Shown in pieces: positions 9,157-17,966 of a stretch of DNA of 58,508 nucleotides. Source of the stretch: Candidatus Melainabacteria bacterium (GTDB taxonomy: Bacteria; Cyanobacteriota; Vampirovibrionia; Obscuribacterales; Obscuribacteraceae). Numbering within the stretch: the stretch's first letter is position 1; each line of letters begins with the position of its first letter. The stretch spans positions 1-58,508 of the forward strand of contig JACRFZ010000041.1 in NCBI GenBank assembly GCA_016212515.1, in the 5' to 3' direction. A program made the translations under genes and the position numbers. The notes under the pieces were generated by a model that was not told where the DNA came from, did not search any database, and worked only from the letters and a program-made list of their open reading frames with translations.

Positions 9157-9203
9157 GCCATCACCCCTTTCCAGGGAGAAGTGTATCCCATTTTTGATTG
9201 AAG

Positions 9204-9233
9204 TTGCCTTCAGCCCCTTGTCTTCTGTATAAT
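9204..9233 (+). promoter_or_regulatory. Sigma-70-type promoter of the TPR/cdd operon
   Basis: TTGCCT at 9204-9209 and a consensus TATAAT at 9228-9233, preceded by TG one base earlier, with an 18-bp spacer. Transcription would start near 9240, giving a 5' leader of only about 14 nt that consists mainly of the GAGGTG ribosome site before the ATG at 9254. Confidence 0.75.
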
Positions 9234-9253
9234 CATGTGACTTCGAGGTGCTT

Positions 9254-10309
9254 ATGAAGGCGCGAATCTTCCCACCGGAGCCTGAAAAGAGAAAGATAGC
9301 CGTCGGGTTGGCCATGGCTTCGGCTCTCTGTTTGTCGCTTGCAGCGGTGGTTGAAGCTGCGCCCATGAAGGTATTGCCGGCAAAAACTTCCGGCGATGCC
9401 GTCTTTTCCCTCATGATTGATTTTGCTCGTCGCCCTGAATTGCTTGAGGGTGCTTATCTAAGACGTATTCTTGGGGGAGCCGACGATCGTGGGCGCAACA
9501 TCATGGGACGCCTCAATATGCATTATTCTCGGCTTGTAGAGCCTGGAACGAGTTACGATTTTGTTGATAGTGATACTGTTGCTGCCACTGCCTATGGTGT
9601 GCCACCGCGCACCTGCTCTCACCGTCAGCTTGTCTGTCACCTCAAGTCTTCCGGCTTGACTCTGGCTGAGGTTCGCCGTCGCCTCGGGCAGCCCGAGAGA
9701 CGCTACTTCGATCGTAATTCGCATCCAGTCGATGTTTATAGATTCTCACCCCATGCTTCATTGAGCATAACTGAACCTGTCAACAGTTTTGATGTCAACC
9801 AAATCGAGGTTAACTACGTCGGAGACGACCTGCCCGCACCTTCTTTGCAGGACATGGCTCTGGCCGACACCTATCGCCTTGAGAAAGCCAGGCTTCTGCT
9901 TGCCAGCGGCGGCAGTCGCATCGACACGGCCTGTCAACTTCTTACCGAGCATCTGCAAGACAATCCAAATGATCGACAGGCTCATCTCATATACGCCTCC
10001 ATATTGCGCCGCCTGTCCGATGTAAACGGCGCCATGGATCATTATCGTACTGCTCTATCACTGTCCAGGCAGGCTGGCGATTCGCAAGCCGAACAAAGGG
10101 CTTTGAATGGGCTCAGTGAGTTTGGCGTAGTTGTGGCCGCCGACACCGGCAAGCCATTGAACGGTACCTATAAAACTTCGGCTGCGCCGGTTAGACAGCC
10201 TACCTATTCCGGCAGCGTGGTGCCGAAGCACAGCCCGGCAGGCAAAAAGCCTGAAATCAGTCCGGATGCGGCGCGAGCCATGCTTGCCGGTACCCAGCAG
10301 CCGTTTTAG
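9254..10309 (+). CDS. Secreted TPR-like protein
   Basis: 351 residues from ATG at 9254 with GAGGTG upstream; a GTG at 9248 falls inside the ribosome site. Residues 13-36 look like a signal peptide (hydrophobic run ending AAVVEAAP). Residues about 40-190 form a compact domain with two Cys pairs and no recognised family. Residues about 200-290 carry TPR-like helical pairs (LLASGGSRIDTACQLLTEHLQ, ILRRLSDVNGAMDHYRTALSL). The C-terminus is Pro/Ala-rich and probably disordered. The cytidine deaminase gene follows after 17 bp on the same strand and is likely co-transcribed. Function unknown. Confidence 0.8.
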   Translation: MKARIFPPEPEKRKIAVGLAMASALCLSLAAVVEAAPMKVLPAKTSGDAVFSLMIDFARRPELLEGAYLRRILGGADDRGRNIMGRLNMHYSRLVEPGTSYDFVDSDTVAATAYGVPPRTCSHRQLVCHLKSSGLTLAEVRRRLGQPERRYFDRNSHPVDVYRFSPHASLSITEPVNSFDVNQIEVNYVGDDLPAPSLQDMALADTYRLEKARLLLASGGSRIDTACQLLTEHLQDNPNDRQAHLIYASILRRLSDVNGAMDHYRTALSLSRQAGDSQAEQRALNGLSEFGVVVAADTGKPLNGTYKTSAAPVRQPTYSGSVVPKHSPAGKKPEISPDAARAMLAGTQQPF

Positions 10310-10326
10310 CAAAGTAGAGGTTTGTT

Positions 10327-10719
10327 TTGGCACCAGTGAAAATTGAATATGAAAGGCTCATTGAATTGGCGGTCTCGGCTGCCGACAGGGCTTATGCACC
10401 TTACTCCCGCTACAAGGTGGGAGCAGCGGTGTTGGCTTCAGACGGGCGTATCTTCACCGGCTGCAATGTCGAGAACAAGAACATCGGCTCGGGTATTTGT
10501 GCCGAGCGCACAGCCATTGTCAAAGCCGTTTCGGAAGGTGCTGATTCTTTCATAGCTTGCGCCGTGGCCTGTGCCACCGACTACCGCTGTTATCCTTGCG
10601 GGCTGTGTCGGCAGTTCCTCAGTGAGTTCGGACCTGATCTGCAAATTGTCGTGAGAGAAGAAAACGGCTATTCCATCAAAACTATCGGTGAGCTTTTGCC
10701 TGCGCCGAGCTTAAAATAG
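10327..10719 (+). CDS. cdd: Cytidine deaminase
   Basis: 130 residues, the usual length of the homotetrameric enzyme. It hydrolyses cytidine and deoxycytidine to uridine and deoxyuridine in pyrimidine salvage. The zinc site is complete: CAERTA gives Cys58 and the catalytic Glu60, and PCGLCRQ gives Cys91 and Cys94. The N-terminal YAPYSRYKVGAAV and GCNVEN substrate-binding segments are also canonical. The start is TTG at 10327, chosen because AGAGG lies seven bases upstream; a GTG at 10336 is too far from it. It follows the TPR gene by 17 bp in an apparent operon. Confidence 0.95.
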   Translation: MAPVKIEYERLIELAVSAADRAYAPYSRYKVGAAVLASDGRIFTGCNVENKNIGSGICAERTAIVKAVSEGADSFIACAVACATDYRCYPCGLCRQFLSEFGPDLQIVVREENGYSIKTIGELLPAPSLK

Positions 10720-10829
10720 CTCAGGGCAGTCAGTCCGTAATTTTTTGGTAGATAAAATAACAACCGCCCATTGAACTTTTTGACCCTGGCTTACGTATTA
10801 GATCCTGTAGGTTCCAAACGGTAAGGCAG

Positions 10830-11897
10830 GTGCAGTTGAACAAGCTAAATTCGTGCTTTAGAAAGGCCGTGTCGACCTTGCTTGTGGCTGGCCTGGCAGT
10901 TGCCGCTCTTCCTAATTGCACATTAGCGGTACAGGCTCAATCGGGTCCCACTGATCTGTCCGCTCCAGGTGCTAATCAGGAGGCAACGGGCAAGCTAAGA
11001 CTGCGCCGGGAGCCCTTTCAGCTTTCCGTAGAAAGTCGGGGCGAAGGTTCCCTCTCCGGACGCAAGCGGGCCTCCCGAGAGGGGTTGAACGGCCGTATTA
11101 ATGAAAGCGGCTTGGGCTCTGAGGCAAAGAGTGCGTCCCAGTCGCCGCTGCGCGGTCAGGCCCAAAGCATTGACCCGACTGTTGCTGCCGGGTTGTTCAG
11201 CGCCGACCAGAAGGCTGCTTTTGATACTTTGCCGTCCTCTCGCCTGAAGGGAAAGGCTGAGCTTGAGCTGCTTGCAAACTTTGACGTAGAAGTGATCATC
11301 GATAGTTCCAATTCCATGGGTAAGAGAGATTGCCCGGGCGGGCTGTCCCGCTGGCAGTGGTGCGGACAGCAGGCGCGGGGGCTGGCTGACGGCTTATCGG
11401 CCTATGTTCCGGGCGGTTTGACTCTGACTACATTTGCCTCCGGTTATGACGTTTGGGAGGGAGCTACTGCCTCAGACGTTGCCAGAGTCTTTCAGACCGG
11501 CAGTTTGAGCCGTGGCACTAAATTGTCGCGACCACTTAAAGAAAGGTTGGACAAGCATTTTGGCGGCAAAAGCAGCGGGCGCAAGCCGGTTTTGCTGGCC
11601 GTAATCACTGATGGTGTGCCGGTGCCTATGACCGAGCCAAGGCTGGTGGCCGATATCCTTGTGGATGCTACGCGCAAGATGAAGGGGCCTGGGGATGTAA
11701 CTGTGGTTTTCTTGCAGGTAGGCGCCAACAGCTTCAAAGGGCGGCGCTTCCTGGGGCTCTTAGATCATCAACTGGTGAGCTATGGTGCCAAGTACGACTG
11801 TGTCACCACCGTAGAGTTTGAAGAACTGCAGCGTGTCGGCTTGAGCCAGAGCCTTGTAGCGGCCTTGAAGAGGGCTCCTAGAAAGATGCGTGATTAA
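10830..11897 (+). CDS. Secreted von Willebrand factor A domain protein
   Basis: 355 residues from GTG at 10830; TTG at 10836 is an alternative and the ribosome site does not decide. A signal peptide is visible (LLVAGLAVAALPNCTLAVQAQ), with a Cys that might instead mark a lipoprotein. A low-complexity linker follows to about residue 145. Then comes a vWA domain with an intact DxSxS metal-ion-dependent adhesion site (DSSNS, about residues 157-161) and a later TDGVPVP segment. Such domains bind proteins in the envelope or act as adhesins. It is a single gene, convergent with the HExxH gene. Confidence 0.8.
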   Translation: MQLNKLNSCFRKAVSTLLVAGLAVAALPNCTLAVQAQSGPTDLSAPGANQEATGKLRLRREPFQLSVESRGEGSLSGRKRASREGLNGRINESGLGSEAKSASQSPLRGQAQSIDPTVAAGLFSADQKAAFDTLPSSRLKGKAELELLANFDVEVIIDSSNSMGKRDCPGGLSRWQWCGQQARGLADGLSAYVPGGLTLTTFASGYDVWEGATASDVARVFQTGSLSRGTKLSRPLKERLDKHFGGKSSGRKPVLLAVITDGVPVPMTEPRLVADILVDATRKMKGPGDVTVVFLQVGANSFKGRRFLGLLDHQLVSYGAKYDCVTTVEFEELQRVGLSQSLVAALKRAPRKMRD

Positions 11898-11920
11898 TTG
11901 AGCGATAGGTGCCGGTTGGC

Positions 11921-13420
11921 TCAGGGTCTCGTGGCAGAGCCCTCAAACTCGGCAATGAGCCGCCTTGAGCTTTCGCTGTTCTCGACAATCGTGCCGTCTG
12001 GTCTTCTCAGGTAGCGCGAACTTCCGTCCGGGTTCGTACCATAAGCCCGATCCAGTTCCATCTGGTCGTATCTCTGGATGACCCGATAAAGTTCAGGCGA
12101 GCGCTGCAAGAATGAAGCTCGTTCCGATTGGTTCAGCCTGTAATAGGTAACCCCTTCGGCAAATACTTCGTTGGGATTGGTTGTGTAATGACTGGAGGGA
12201 GCTACAGCGACGTGCTCTGCCAGGTTTTCGGGTGCAACTCTAAATGCGCCCTTGGGGTCGGTTGACTGGCCGTTTTCATCTATAGAGGTGCCCTGGGAAT
12301 CCACTCTGTGCCAGCCGTCGGCATATTGCTCGTAGTAATAACCATCTCTGCCTATCAAAGACCATCGTTCTCTTTCTGCGCCTGAACCTGCGTTTGCAGC
12401 AGGTGAGGGCAGGCGATGGAAGCCAAGCTCTCTGGCGATGTCTGAATTCTCCTGTGAGAGGATATCCAGGTCATCAGCCAGCCTGTGTCCGTATTCGTGG
12501 GTGATGATTTCCTCCAGGGAGCCTCGAATTAGACCCCTCTGGCGGTCGATGTTTTCAGGATTTCTCGTGTCGTCGCTCTGGGTGGCTGGAAATCTCATGG
12601 ATGCAGGCCAGACATGAATGGCTGGTCCACCCATTGGTTCGGGCAGGTAGCTGGCGCGTGTGTTGCCTCTGCCGCTTTCTTGCATGAAGCTGACGGGAAT
12701 TCTGTCGGCATTTATGGCCAGGCTGGTGGGCTGAGAACGCATCAGCGCCGCTTCCAGACCAGCTAGTTCATCAAAGCCTGGTGCGCGGGTGTGGTAATTA
12801 GATGATTCTGTTTCGCTTTGAGGAATGATTACCTGGCTGCCTGCCGGCAGAATGTCCACTGCAAAGTTGCTTTCGATATGCCGTATCTGGTTTTCTCTCA
12901 GTTGGGCAAGTCGCCTTTCAATTTCTGCAGGCGGAGTGTCTGCCGGAAGGGTGAGCAGTGTTCTTTCTGCCCCGCCGACCGGTAAACTTACGGCCACTTC
13001 TTGACCGTAGGAAATTGTTACTCCAAACTGCTCCTGCAATCTGCGGGTAGATTCGTCTCTCTGTTCGAGAGCGGTGCTTTCACTATTCTCAGCGGCGCTT
13101 TCTGGTGCTGCCTGATGGGGCGCCTCGTTGAGCGTGCTTGTCTCGAAGTCCACCAGTTGCAGATTACTGAGCAGATTGCGCCTGATCAGTCCATCCATAT
13201 TCTGCTCTGGATTTTCATTGAAAGAGTTTCGTGCCGAGGGCAAGCCTGGATTTCCATCCTGCCAGATAGCGGCCAGGTTTAACTTGGTTTCTGGTGCCAG
13301 CTCTGCCTCGCGCGGCGCTGCGGCGATGGAAGCGTTGTCGAAATCTCGGGTGGGAGTGTTCATTTTATTGGTTTTGGTTTCGGGGTTTTGTTTGTCGGTT
13401 TTCTCTACGGACCGGCTCAT
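11921..13420 (-). CDS. HExxH zinc metallopeptidase-like protein
   Basis: 499 residues from ATG at 13420; the frame is open to an ATG at 13504 (527 residues) and neither has a clear ribosome site. About residue 308 is ITHEYGHRLADD, an HExxH zinc motif, and about 110 residues later NPNEVFAEGVTYYR supplies a glutamate that could be the third ligand, as in gluzincins. The N-terminal 100 residues are disordered and rich in Asn, Glu and Ser. No signal peptide is seen, so it may act inside the cell or be exported by a non-Sec route, as toxin-like peptidases are. No family assigned. Confidence 0.7.
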   Translation of the reverse strand: MSRSVEKTDKQNPETKTNKMNTPTRDFDNASIAAAPREAELAPETKLNLAAIWQDGNPGLPSARNSFNENPEQNMDGLIRRNLLSNLQLVDFETSTLNEAPHQAAPESAAENSESTALEQRDESTRRLQEQFGVTISYGQEVAVSLPVGGAERTLLTLPADTPPAEIERRLAQLRENQIRHIESNFAVDILPAGSQVIIPQSETESSNYHTRAPGFDELAGLEAALMRSQPTSLAINADRIPVSFMQESGRGNTRASYLPEPMGGPAIHVWPASMRFPATQSDDTRNPENIDRQRGLIRGSLEEIITHEYGHRLADDLDILSQENSDIARELGFHRLPSPAANAGSGAERERWSLIGRDGYYYEQYADGWHRVDSQGTSIDENGQSTDPKGAFRVAPENLAEHVAVAPSSHYTTNPNEVFAEGVTYYRLNQSERASFLQRSPELYRVIQRYDQMELDRAYGTNPDGSSRYLRRPDGTIVENSESSRRLIAEFEGSATRP

Positions 13421-13693
13421 TTTGGCTTGAACTTGAAGAGGTTTATCGACGAGGATTGAGGGTGACCTGGCTGTAAATATGGAGCAGGAACATAACATGG
13501 TCATAAAAATCCATGGTCAACAGTCGGCGTACTTGGTAAAGGTTGGTTCGGAGTGTGAATGGCGCTGGTTGCAAAGTGGGGCTTCTGTATATAGATGCCC
13601 TGGCTCAATTTTTCGCTTGATTTTCCGCGCTTTCCATCTGTATTGCGGCACCGGTGGGGCTTTGCCGAGAGGGCTGGCTTAGATAAAATCTGC

Positions 13694-13722
13694 TTGACAA
13701 TGACCGGCGGATCACATCTAAT
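13694..13722 (+). promoter_or_regulatory. Near-consensus sigma-70 promoter
   Basis: TTGACA at 13694-13699 and TCTAAT at 13717-13722 with the ideal 17-bp spacer. Transcription should start about 13729 and give a leader of roughly 38 nt before the ATG at 13767. It is the best promoter of the window by eye and predicts strong constitutive expression of the small gene downstream. Confidence 0.8.
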
Positions 13723-13766
13723 AGTGAGGTATCTTTATCCAGGTTGCATTTACCAGGACTCTCCCC

Positions 13767-14291
13767 ATGGCAGTAAACGACAACATTCCGAAACACGGCG
13801 ATAGGGCTCACGAATCCCAGAATGTCGATTGGGCAGGTAATGATACCCGCGTCAATCTGATGAGCGACGTTATGAAGACGGTAGAGTCCGGCAAAATGTC
13901 CAATGCCATCAGTGATGCTGGCAAGAGCGTCAAAGATAACTCTCTGGTCGGCAGTGAAGTTGAAAAAACTATAGTCGGCGCCGATAACGATGTCCAAAGA
14001 GCCTTCGGCGGCAAGGGCGATTCGATCACTCTTGATGAAGCCGCTAAAGCCGAGAGAGAAAAGGCAATGGACGGTAAATCCTTTGATGCCGCCAATCTCT
14101 ACAGCAAAAAAGATTCTGCCAACATGGCTGTAGATCCTGAGAGAGACAAGTACGCCGCCGCTTACTATGCAGCTAATGTCATGGGTGACGCCAGCCGCCA
14201 GGCCGAGCTATCCAAAGCTTTCGATAACGCATTTACCAATAACCCGCACTTGCAGCAGCAGAATCAGCAGCGCGAATACGCACACGCCTGA
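13767..14291 (+). CDS. Small soluble helical protein, unknown function
   Basis: 174 residues, ATG with AGGA upstream and a near-consensus promoter. The protein is hydrophilic and helical, rich in Asp, Ala, Lys and Asn, without Cys, signal peptide or membrane segment. It has a Gln/Asn-rich C-terminus (LQQQNQQREYAHA). No family is recognised. The strong promoter and separate transcription unit suggest an abundant protein, which is an inference. Confidence 0.7.
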   Translation: MAVNDNIPKHGDRAHESQNVDWAGNDTRVNLMSDVMKTVESGKMSNAISDAGKSVKDNSLVGSEVEKTIVGADNDVQRAFGGKGDSITLDEAAKAEREKAMDGKSFDAANLYSKKDSANMAVDPERDKYAAAYYAANVMGDASRQAELSKAFDNAFTNNPHLQQQNQQREYAHA

Positions 14292-14364
14292 TCTTTGACT
14301 GGCCGCTTGCTTGTTCTACCTTAACCGGTGGGTATTTCGGCTTGGGCTATTTTATCTGAGCATC

Positions 14365-14823
14365 TTACTTGGCTGAGGGTGCTTTCTTGTCGTCGCCCAG
14401 GGTCTGGCTAATAACTGACTTGAGGTGGTCGCATAGGTAGTCTGAGCAGATCTTCGGCTTGATTTCCTGAATGGTGCACTGGCGCTGTTCCCCGAGAAAT
14501 GGGCAGGGGTAAATAGCTTCCGGGTCCAAAAGCACTCTCAAAGCCGGATAGTGCTTGGGATTTTGCCAGGTGGCTTTATCGGGAAAGAGCTTGTGCCCTT
14601 CTTTGTAATCGATGAAGACTTCGTCGTAGCGAAAGTCTCGTCCGAAGTGGCTGCGGAGGCGCTTGAGAAAGTCCTTCGGGTCGGTAATAGGTCCGATGAT
14701 CCAGTCTCGGTCTTGAATGGTACAGCAAGCACCGGCGTTACCCTTCTTGCCGTAGCAGTTCTTCAGGCAGGTATAGTGAATGATCTGGTCGCGCAGTTCT
14801 TGCTCGCTGGGTGGTTCGCTCAT
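14365..14823 (-). CDS. YkgJ-type cysteine-cluster protein
   Basis: 152 residues, ATG start. It has the layout of the YkgJ (CxxCxxxCC-type) family: CLKNC followed by ACC near residues 19-34, then YPCPFL and a C-terminal QCTIQEIKPKICSDYLC. Members probably bind zinc or an iron-sulfur cluster; the role is not established. The spacing of the first cluster (CLKNC-x8-CC) is somewhat longer than usual. It lies 113 bp downstream of the SGNH gene on the same strand. Confidence 0.8.
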   Translation of the reverse strand: MSEPPSEQELRDQIIHYTCLKNCYGKKGNAGACCTIQDRDWIIGPITDPKDFLKRLRSHFGRDFRYDEVFIDYKEGHKLFPDKATWQNPKHYPALRVLLDPEAIYPCPFLGEQRQCTIQEIKPKICSDYLCDHLKSVISQTLGDDKKAPSAK

Positions 14824-14936
14824 TGTTTGAGTGCCTTCTGCTTTCTATCGGCGTTCGCTTTTGCGTCGGTTTAGGCTTTGGTTTAGACAGTTTGGCGCGG
14901 CACTGCTCTGTGCATTTGATGCCGACCGCTGCTACC

Positions 14937-16283
14937 TCAGGGTGTTGGTTTTGCCGGAGTATTCTCCAGAAATGCCTTGATTGTCCTTGCCGTTAATTCA
15001 TGCCCCTCTTTGGAAAAGTGAAACTGCAGGAATAATCCTGATGGGTTCTTATCTTTTCTAAAGGGCGGTTGCAAGTCTATCACGCCGAAGTTGTCAGCGC
15101 TTGCCTGGGCTTTGATGGCGGTGATGGTGTCGGCCCAGTCTTTGTCGGAGGCGGTGACGTCGGGAAAGAGGGTCATGGCAAACTGACTACCGGCGGCCCG
15201 GGCTGTCTTCTGAAACTCTTTTATAAGGGCCAGGGTGACCTGGCGGTTGTTCTGTACGCCGTAAAGCGGTACTGCTATTGCTTCCTTCTGTGTAGCCAGG
15301 CGCTTGCCCATGTCTTGTGCAAAACGGGTGAGGCGGAAATAGGCCTTATCGGAGAGGAAGAGGTTGAAATTGGTGCGATTGACGGCGCCATAGAGGTTGC
15401 TATTGGCTCTCAACCAGTTGAGCACTTTGTTGGTGGGGCTATCGAGGCTGAGTTTGTCTTTGTTTTCCTGCAAGATGCTGGTATCGAGTTCCAGTTTGCC
15501 TGTTTGATCAAGGTAGAAATATGGCTTGGGTTCTGCCTTGCCGCGCTGAGTGACATCGATATTGTTTTCCAGGGTGTCGCCCTTGCAGATCATCACTATG
15601 GTCAGATCCGGCTTGTACTGAGCCACTTCCTTCTTGAACTGCAAAAGCTCCTGCCCGGTTGAATAACTGGAGCAGCCAAAGTTTATGACTTCAAAGTGCT
15701 TGATGGCGCCTGCTTGAGAGTGGGAGGCAGCGGCTGCAGTTGGTGCGAAATTATGCTGAATTTCTTGCATGAACAGTTTCTTTGCAAGAGAGCCTCCGGC
15801 TTGCAGGTCGTCATTTAGAAGCTGCTCCAGACGGCGGGCATAGGTTTCGTTCAAGGCTACCTGCAGGCCCTCGGCGGCTGAATCGCCCATGATGGCGATG
15901 CGGTAGGTGCCTGGTGGTTTGCTGATGCTGTGTTCCACATCACGCAAGCCTGCTGAACTGAGGTGTTCGCGGCTGTATCCTTCCATGCGCCAGGTCACCA
16001 GTTTACCCGGGAGGTGTACGCAACCTAGCTCAGGATCCGGCCTGACAATCTCTTGTTGACCCACGCCCATGAAACCAAGCAGACCTTCCAGTGCCAGAAT
16101 GGAAAGAGGCAGAAGGGCTATCATTTCCAGGGCAAAGCGCAGCTTGCCGCGTCCGGAACCTCTGCCCATCCGTGTTTCTCCGCCTGGCTGGGCGCTCACG
16201 GGCTTGTTCTCAACGGCTTGGCCGCTGAGCTTTTCTGCAGTGCTGGCGCTGCTATTTTGATTTTCAGCTGTGCTTGTACTCAT
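14937..16283 (-). CDS. SGNH-type hydrolase, membrane-anchored partner of the MBOAT protein
   Basis: 448 residues, ATG with AGGTG upstream. After a disordered N-terminus a single membrane segment (about residues 50-72) anchors it. The catalytic serine block GDSAAEG follows near residue 132, then a block II-like INFGCSSYSTG, and a C-terminal segment LQFHFSKEGHELTA that should carry the catalytic His. This arrangement resembles AlgJ/AlgX or DltD partners of MBOAT acyltransferases, which transfer acyl (usually acetyl) groups to exported polysaccharides. The MBOAT gene ends 11 bp upstream in the same operon, which supports this role. The polymer is unknown. Confidence 0.8.
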   Translation of the reverse strand: MSTSTAENQNSSASTAEKLSGQAVENKPVSAQPGGETRMGRGSGRGKLRFALEMIALLPLSILALEGLLGFMGVGQQEIVRPDPELGCVHLPGKLVTWRMEGYSREHLSSAGLRDVEHSISKPPGTYRIAIMGDSAAEGLQVALNETYARRLEQLLNDDLQAGGSLAKKLFMQEIQHNFAPTAAAASHSQAGAIKHFEVINFGCSSYSTGQELLQFKKEVAQYKPDLTIVMICKGDTLENNIDVTQRGKAEPKPYFYLDQTGKLELDTSILQENKDKLSLDSPTNKVLNWLRANSNLYGAVNRTNFNLFLSDKAYFRLTRFAQDMGKRLATQKEAIAVPLYGVQNNRQVTLALIKEFQKTARAAGSQFAMTLFPDVTASDKDWADTITAIKAQASADNFGVIDLQPPFRKDKNPSGLFLQFHFSKEGHELTARTIKAFLENTPAKPTP

Positions 16284-16294
16284 TTTTTAAGCAC

Positions 16295-17800
16295 CTAAAA
16301 CTGGAAGTAAATGAAGGGGGAAAGCTGACTGGGTGCCATGCACGATATGAAAAGAGCCAGCATGGCGCTGGTTGTCAGTCTCAGGGCTTTAGATGACTGC
16401 CAGCAGCTTTGGGCCAGGCGGGCTAGGGACGGCAGTGCCACACCGTTTTTGGCCATGGTGAGGGAGCGCTGGTGCAGCCAGGCATAGAGCAAATAGACCG
16501 GCAGCGTATAGACAACCGTGGATTGCAAAAGGGCCGTGGAAACATCGCCGGTGATACCGTTTATGCCGAAACCAAAGAACTTACCTACCAGACAGAGAGC
16601 CTGATCGAGATTGGGTGCCCGCATAAATATGGAAACCTGGCAGATGAACAGACAAACGAAGGCGACGCCGCACCAGTGCCAGACCCTGGTTTGACGCAGG
16701 GGTTTGAGCCAGCTTGTGCGGGCGGCAAAGTCCGTCCATTCCTTGGAAAGGATGAGACCTGCTCCGTGCAAGATTCCCCAGATAACAAAGGTCCAGTCGG
16801 CGCCGTGCCAGAGACCGCCCAGAACCATGGTCAAAAAGGTGTTGCGCCTGGTTTGCCAGGCTGATCCGCGTGAGCCTCCCAGCGGAATGAAGAGATAGTC
16901 TCTCAGCCAGGTGGAAAGCGAAATGTGCCAGCGGTGCCAGAAGTTTGTCAGGTTGTGAGCCAGGAAGGGCAGGTTGAAGTTTTCCGGAACCTTGTAGCCG
17001 AGCAAGAGGGCTGAGCCTCTGCCGATGTCGGTATAACCGGAGAAGTCAAAGAAAATCTGGAAGGTGAAACCGATGGCCGTCACCCAGGCATCACAGAGGG
17101 AGAGGTTTTGCAGATTGTGAAAGCCCTGCCCGACCAAAAGACCGATGTTATCGCCCAAGACGATCTTCTTGAAGAAGCCCTGCAAAATGAGAAAGAGACC
17201 TTCGTTGAAGTATTCCGCTTTCAGGGTGGGCTTTTCTTCAAGCTGGTGCATGAAGTCTTGACAGCGCTTGATCTGACCGGCAATCTGCGAGGGGAAGAAA
17301 GAGGCAAAGAGCGCGAAATCCAGTGGGCTTTTCACCGGCTTGCTGCCACGGTAAACATCCACTATGTAGTGGATGAATTCAAAAGTGAAGAAGGAAATGC
17401 CCAGAGGCAAAATGATATTGATAGCCGGGCTTTGAGCTGTTTCCAGGGCTTTGATGTGGGCGATGCTGCCACCATAGGTAATGGCGGAGAAGAAAGACTG
17501 TAACAAAAAGTTTGTGTACTTGTAGAAACAAAGGCAACCCAGGTTGAAGACCAGACCTACGCTGAGCCAGTTCTTAGCCTTCTGTGGCTGTTCCGAGAGT
17601 AGATTGCCGATTTTGAGACCAAGCCAGTAGTTGACCACGGTCAGGGCCAGGATTAAAAGCCCGTACTCGGGCTTCCAGCTCATATAGAAAAAGTAGCTAG
17701 CTAGAAGCAGGAAGAGTCTGCGGTGCTTGTCCGGCATTACCCAGTAAAGGGTGAAAACCAGCAGGAAGAAGGCCAGGTAAGAAAAACTGTTGAATAGCAT
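16295..17800 (-). CDS. MBOAT family O-acyltransferase, AlgI/DltB-like
   Basis: 501 residues from ATG at 17800, where the MLFNSF start typical of AlgI-like proteins begins. The frame continues upstream through a 12-bp tandem repeat to an ATG at 17884 with a closely spaced GGAGG, so an extension of 28 residues is possible. About eleven membrane segments are visible. The conserved core is LTNFWHRWHISLSTWLRDY followed by FIPLGG, and the active-site histidine lies in GLWHGADWTFVIWG. The protein moves an acyl group across the membrane for O-acylation of an extracellular polymer, together with the SGNH protein encoded next to it. Confidence 0.9.
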   Translation of the reverse strand: MLFNSFSYLAFFLLVFTLYWVMPDKHRRLFLLLASYFFYMSWKPEYGLLILALTVVNYWLGLKIGNLLSEQPQKAKNWLSVGLVFNLGCLCFYKYTNFLLQSFFSAITYGGSIAHIKALETAQSPAINIILPLGISFFTFEFIHYIVDVYRGSKPVKSPLDFALFASFFPSQIAGQIKRCQDFMHQLEEKPTLKAEYFNEGLFLILQGFFKKIVLGDNIGLLVGQGFHNLQNLSLCDAWVTAIGFTFQIFFDFSGYTDIGRGSALLLGYKVPENFNLPFLAHNLTNFWHRWHISLSTWLRDYLFIPLGGSRGSAWQTRRNTFLTMVLGGLWHGADWTFVIWGILHGAGLILSKEWTDFAARTSWLKPLRQTRVWHWCGVAFVCLFICQVSIFMRAPNLDQALCLVGKFFGFGINGITGDVSTALLQSTVVYTLPVYLLYAWLHQRSLTMAKNGVALPSLARLAQSCWQSSKALRLTTSAMLALFISCMAPSQLSPFIYFQF

Positions 17801-17821
17801 CGAGTAGTTGCAGTGGGTTCC

Positions 17822-17870
17822 TGGGTGGAGTCCTGGGTAGAATCCTGGGTAGATTCCTGGGTAGATTCCA
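17822..17870. repeat. 12-bp tandem repeat, four copies
   Basis: Four head-to-tail copies of a 12-bp unit, TCCTGGGTAGAT with small changes, immediately before the likely start of the MBOAT gene. The unit length is a multiple of three and the copies are open in the frame of the gene, where they would read as a degenerate (I/F/L)-(Y/H)-P-G repeat. They may be an N-terminal extension or a variable leader. Confidence 0.75.
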
Positions 17871-17910
17871 AGCGATGCTACCATGCCCTCCAAAGGGGCT
17901 ACATTGATGT

Positions 17911-17939
17911 AATCTAATTTACTTATATAGGCAATTCAA
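17911..17939 (-). promoter_or_regulatory. Possible promoter of the MBOAT/SGNH operon
   Basis: On the minus strand TTGAAT (17934-17939) and TAGATT (17911-17916) are separated by 17 bp. The -10 matches at four of six positions and lies in an AT-rich patch. The site is just upstream of the ATG at 17884. Confidence 0.4.
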
Positions 17940-17966
17940 CGCTGCTCCGTCGGCGCGGTTTGCCCG

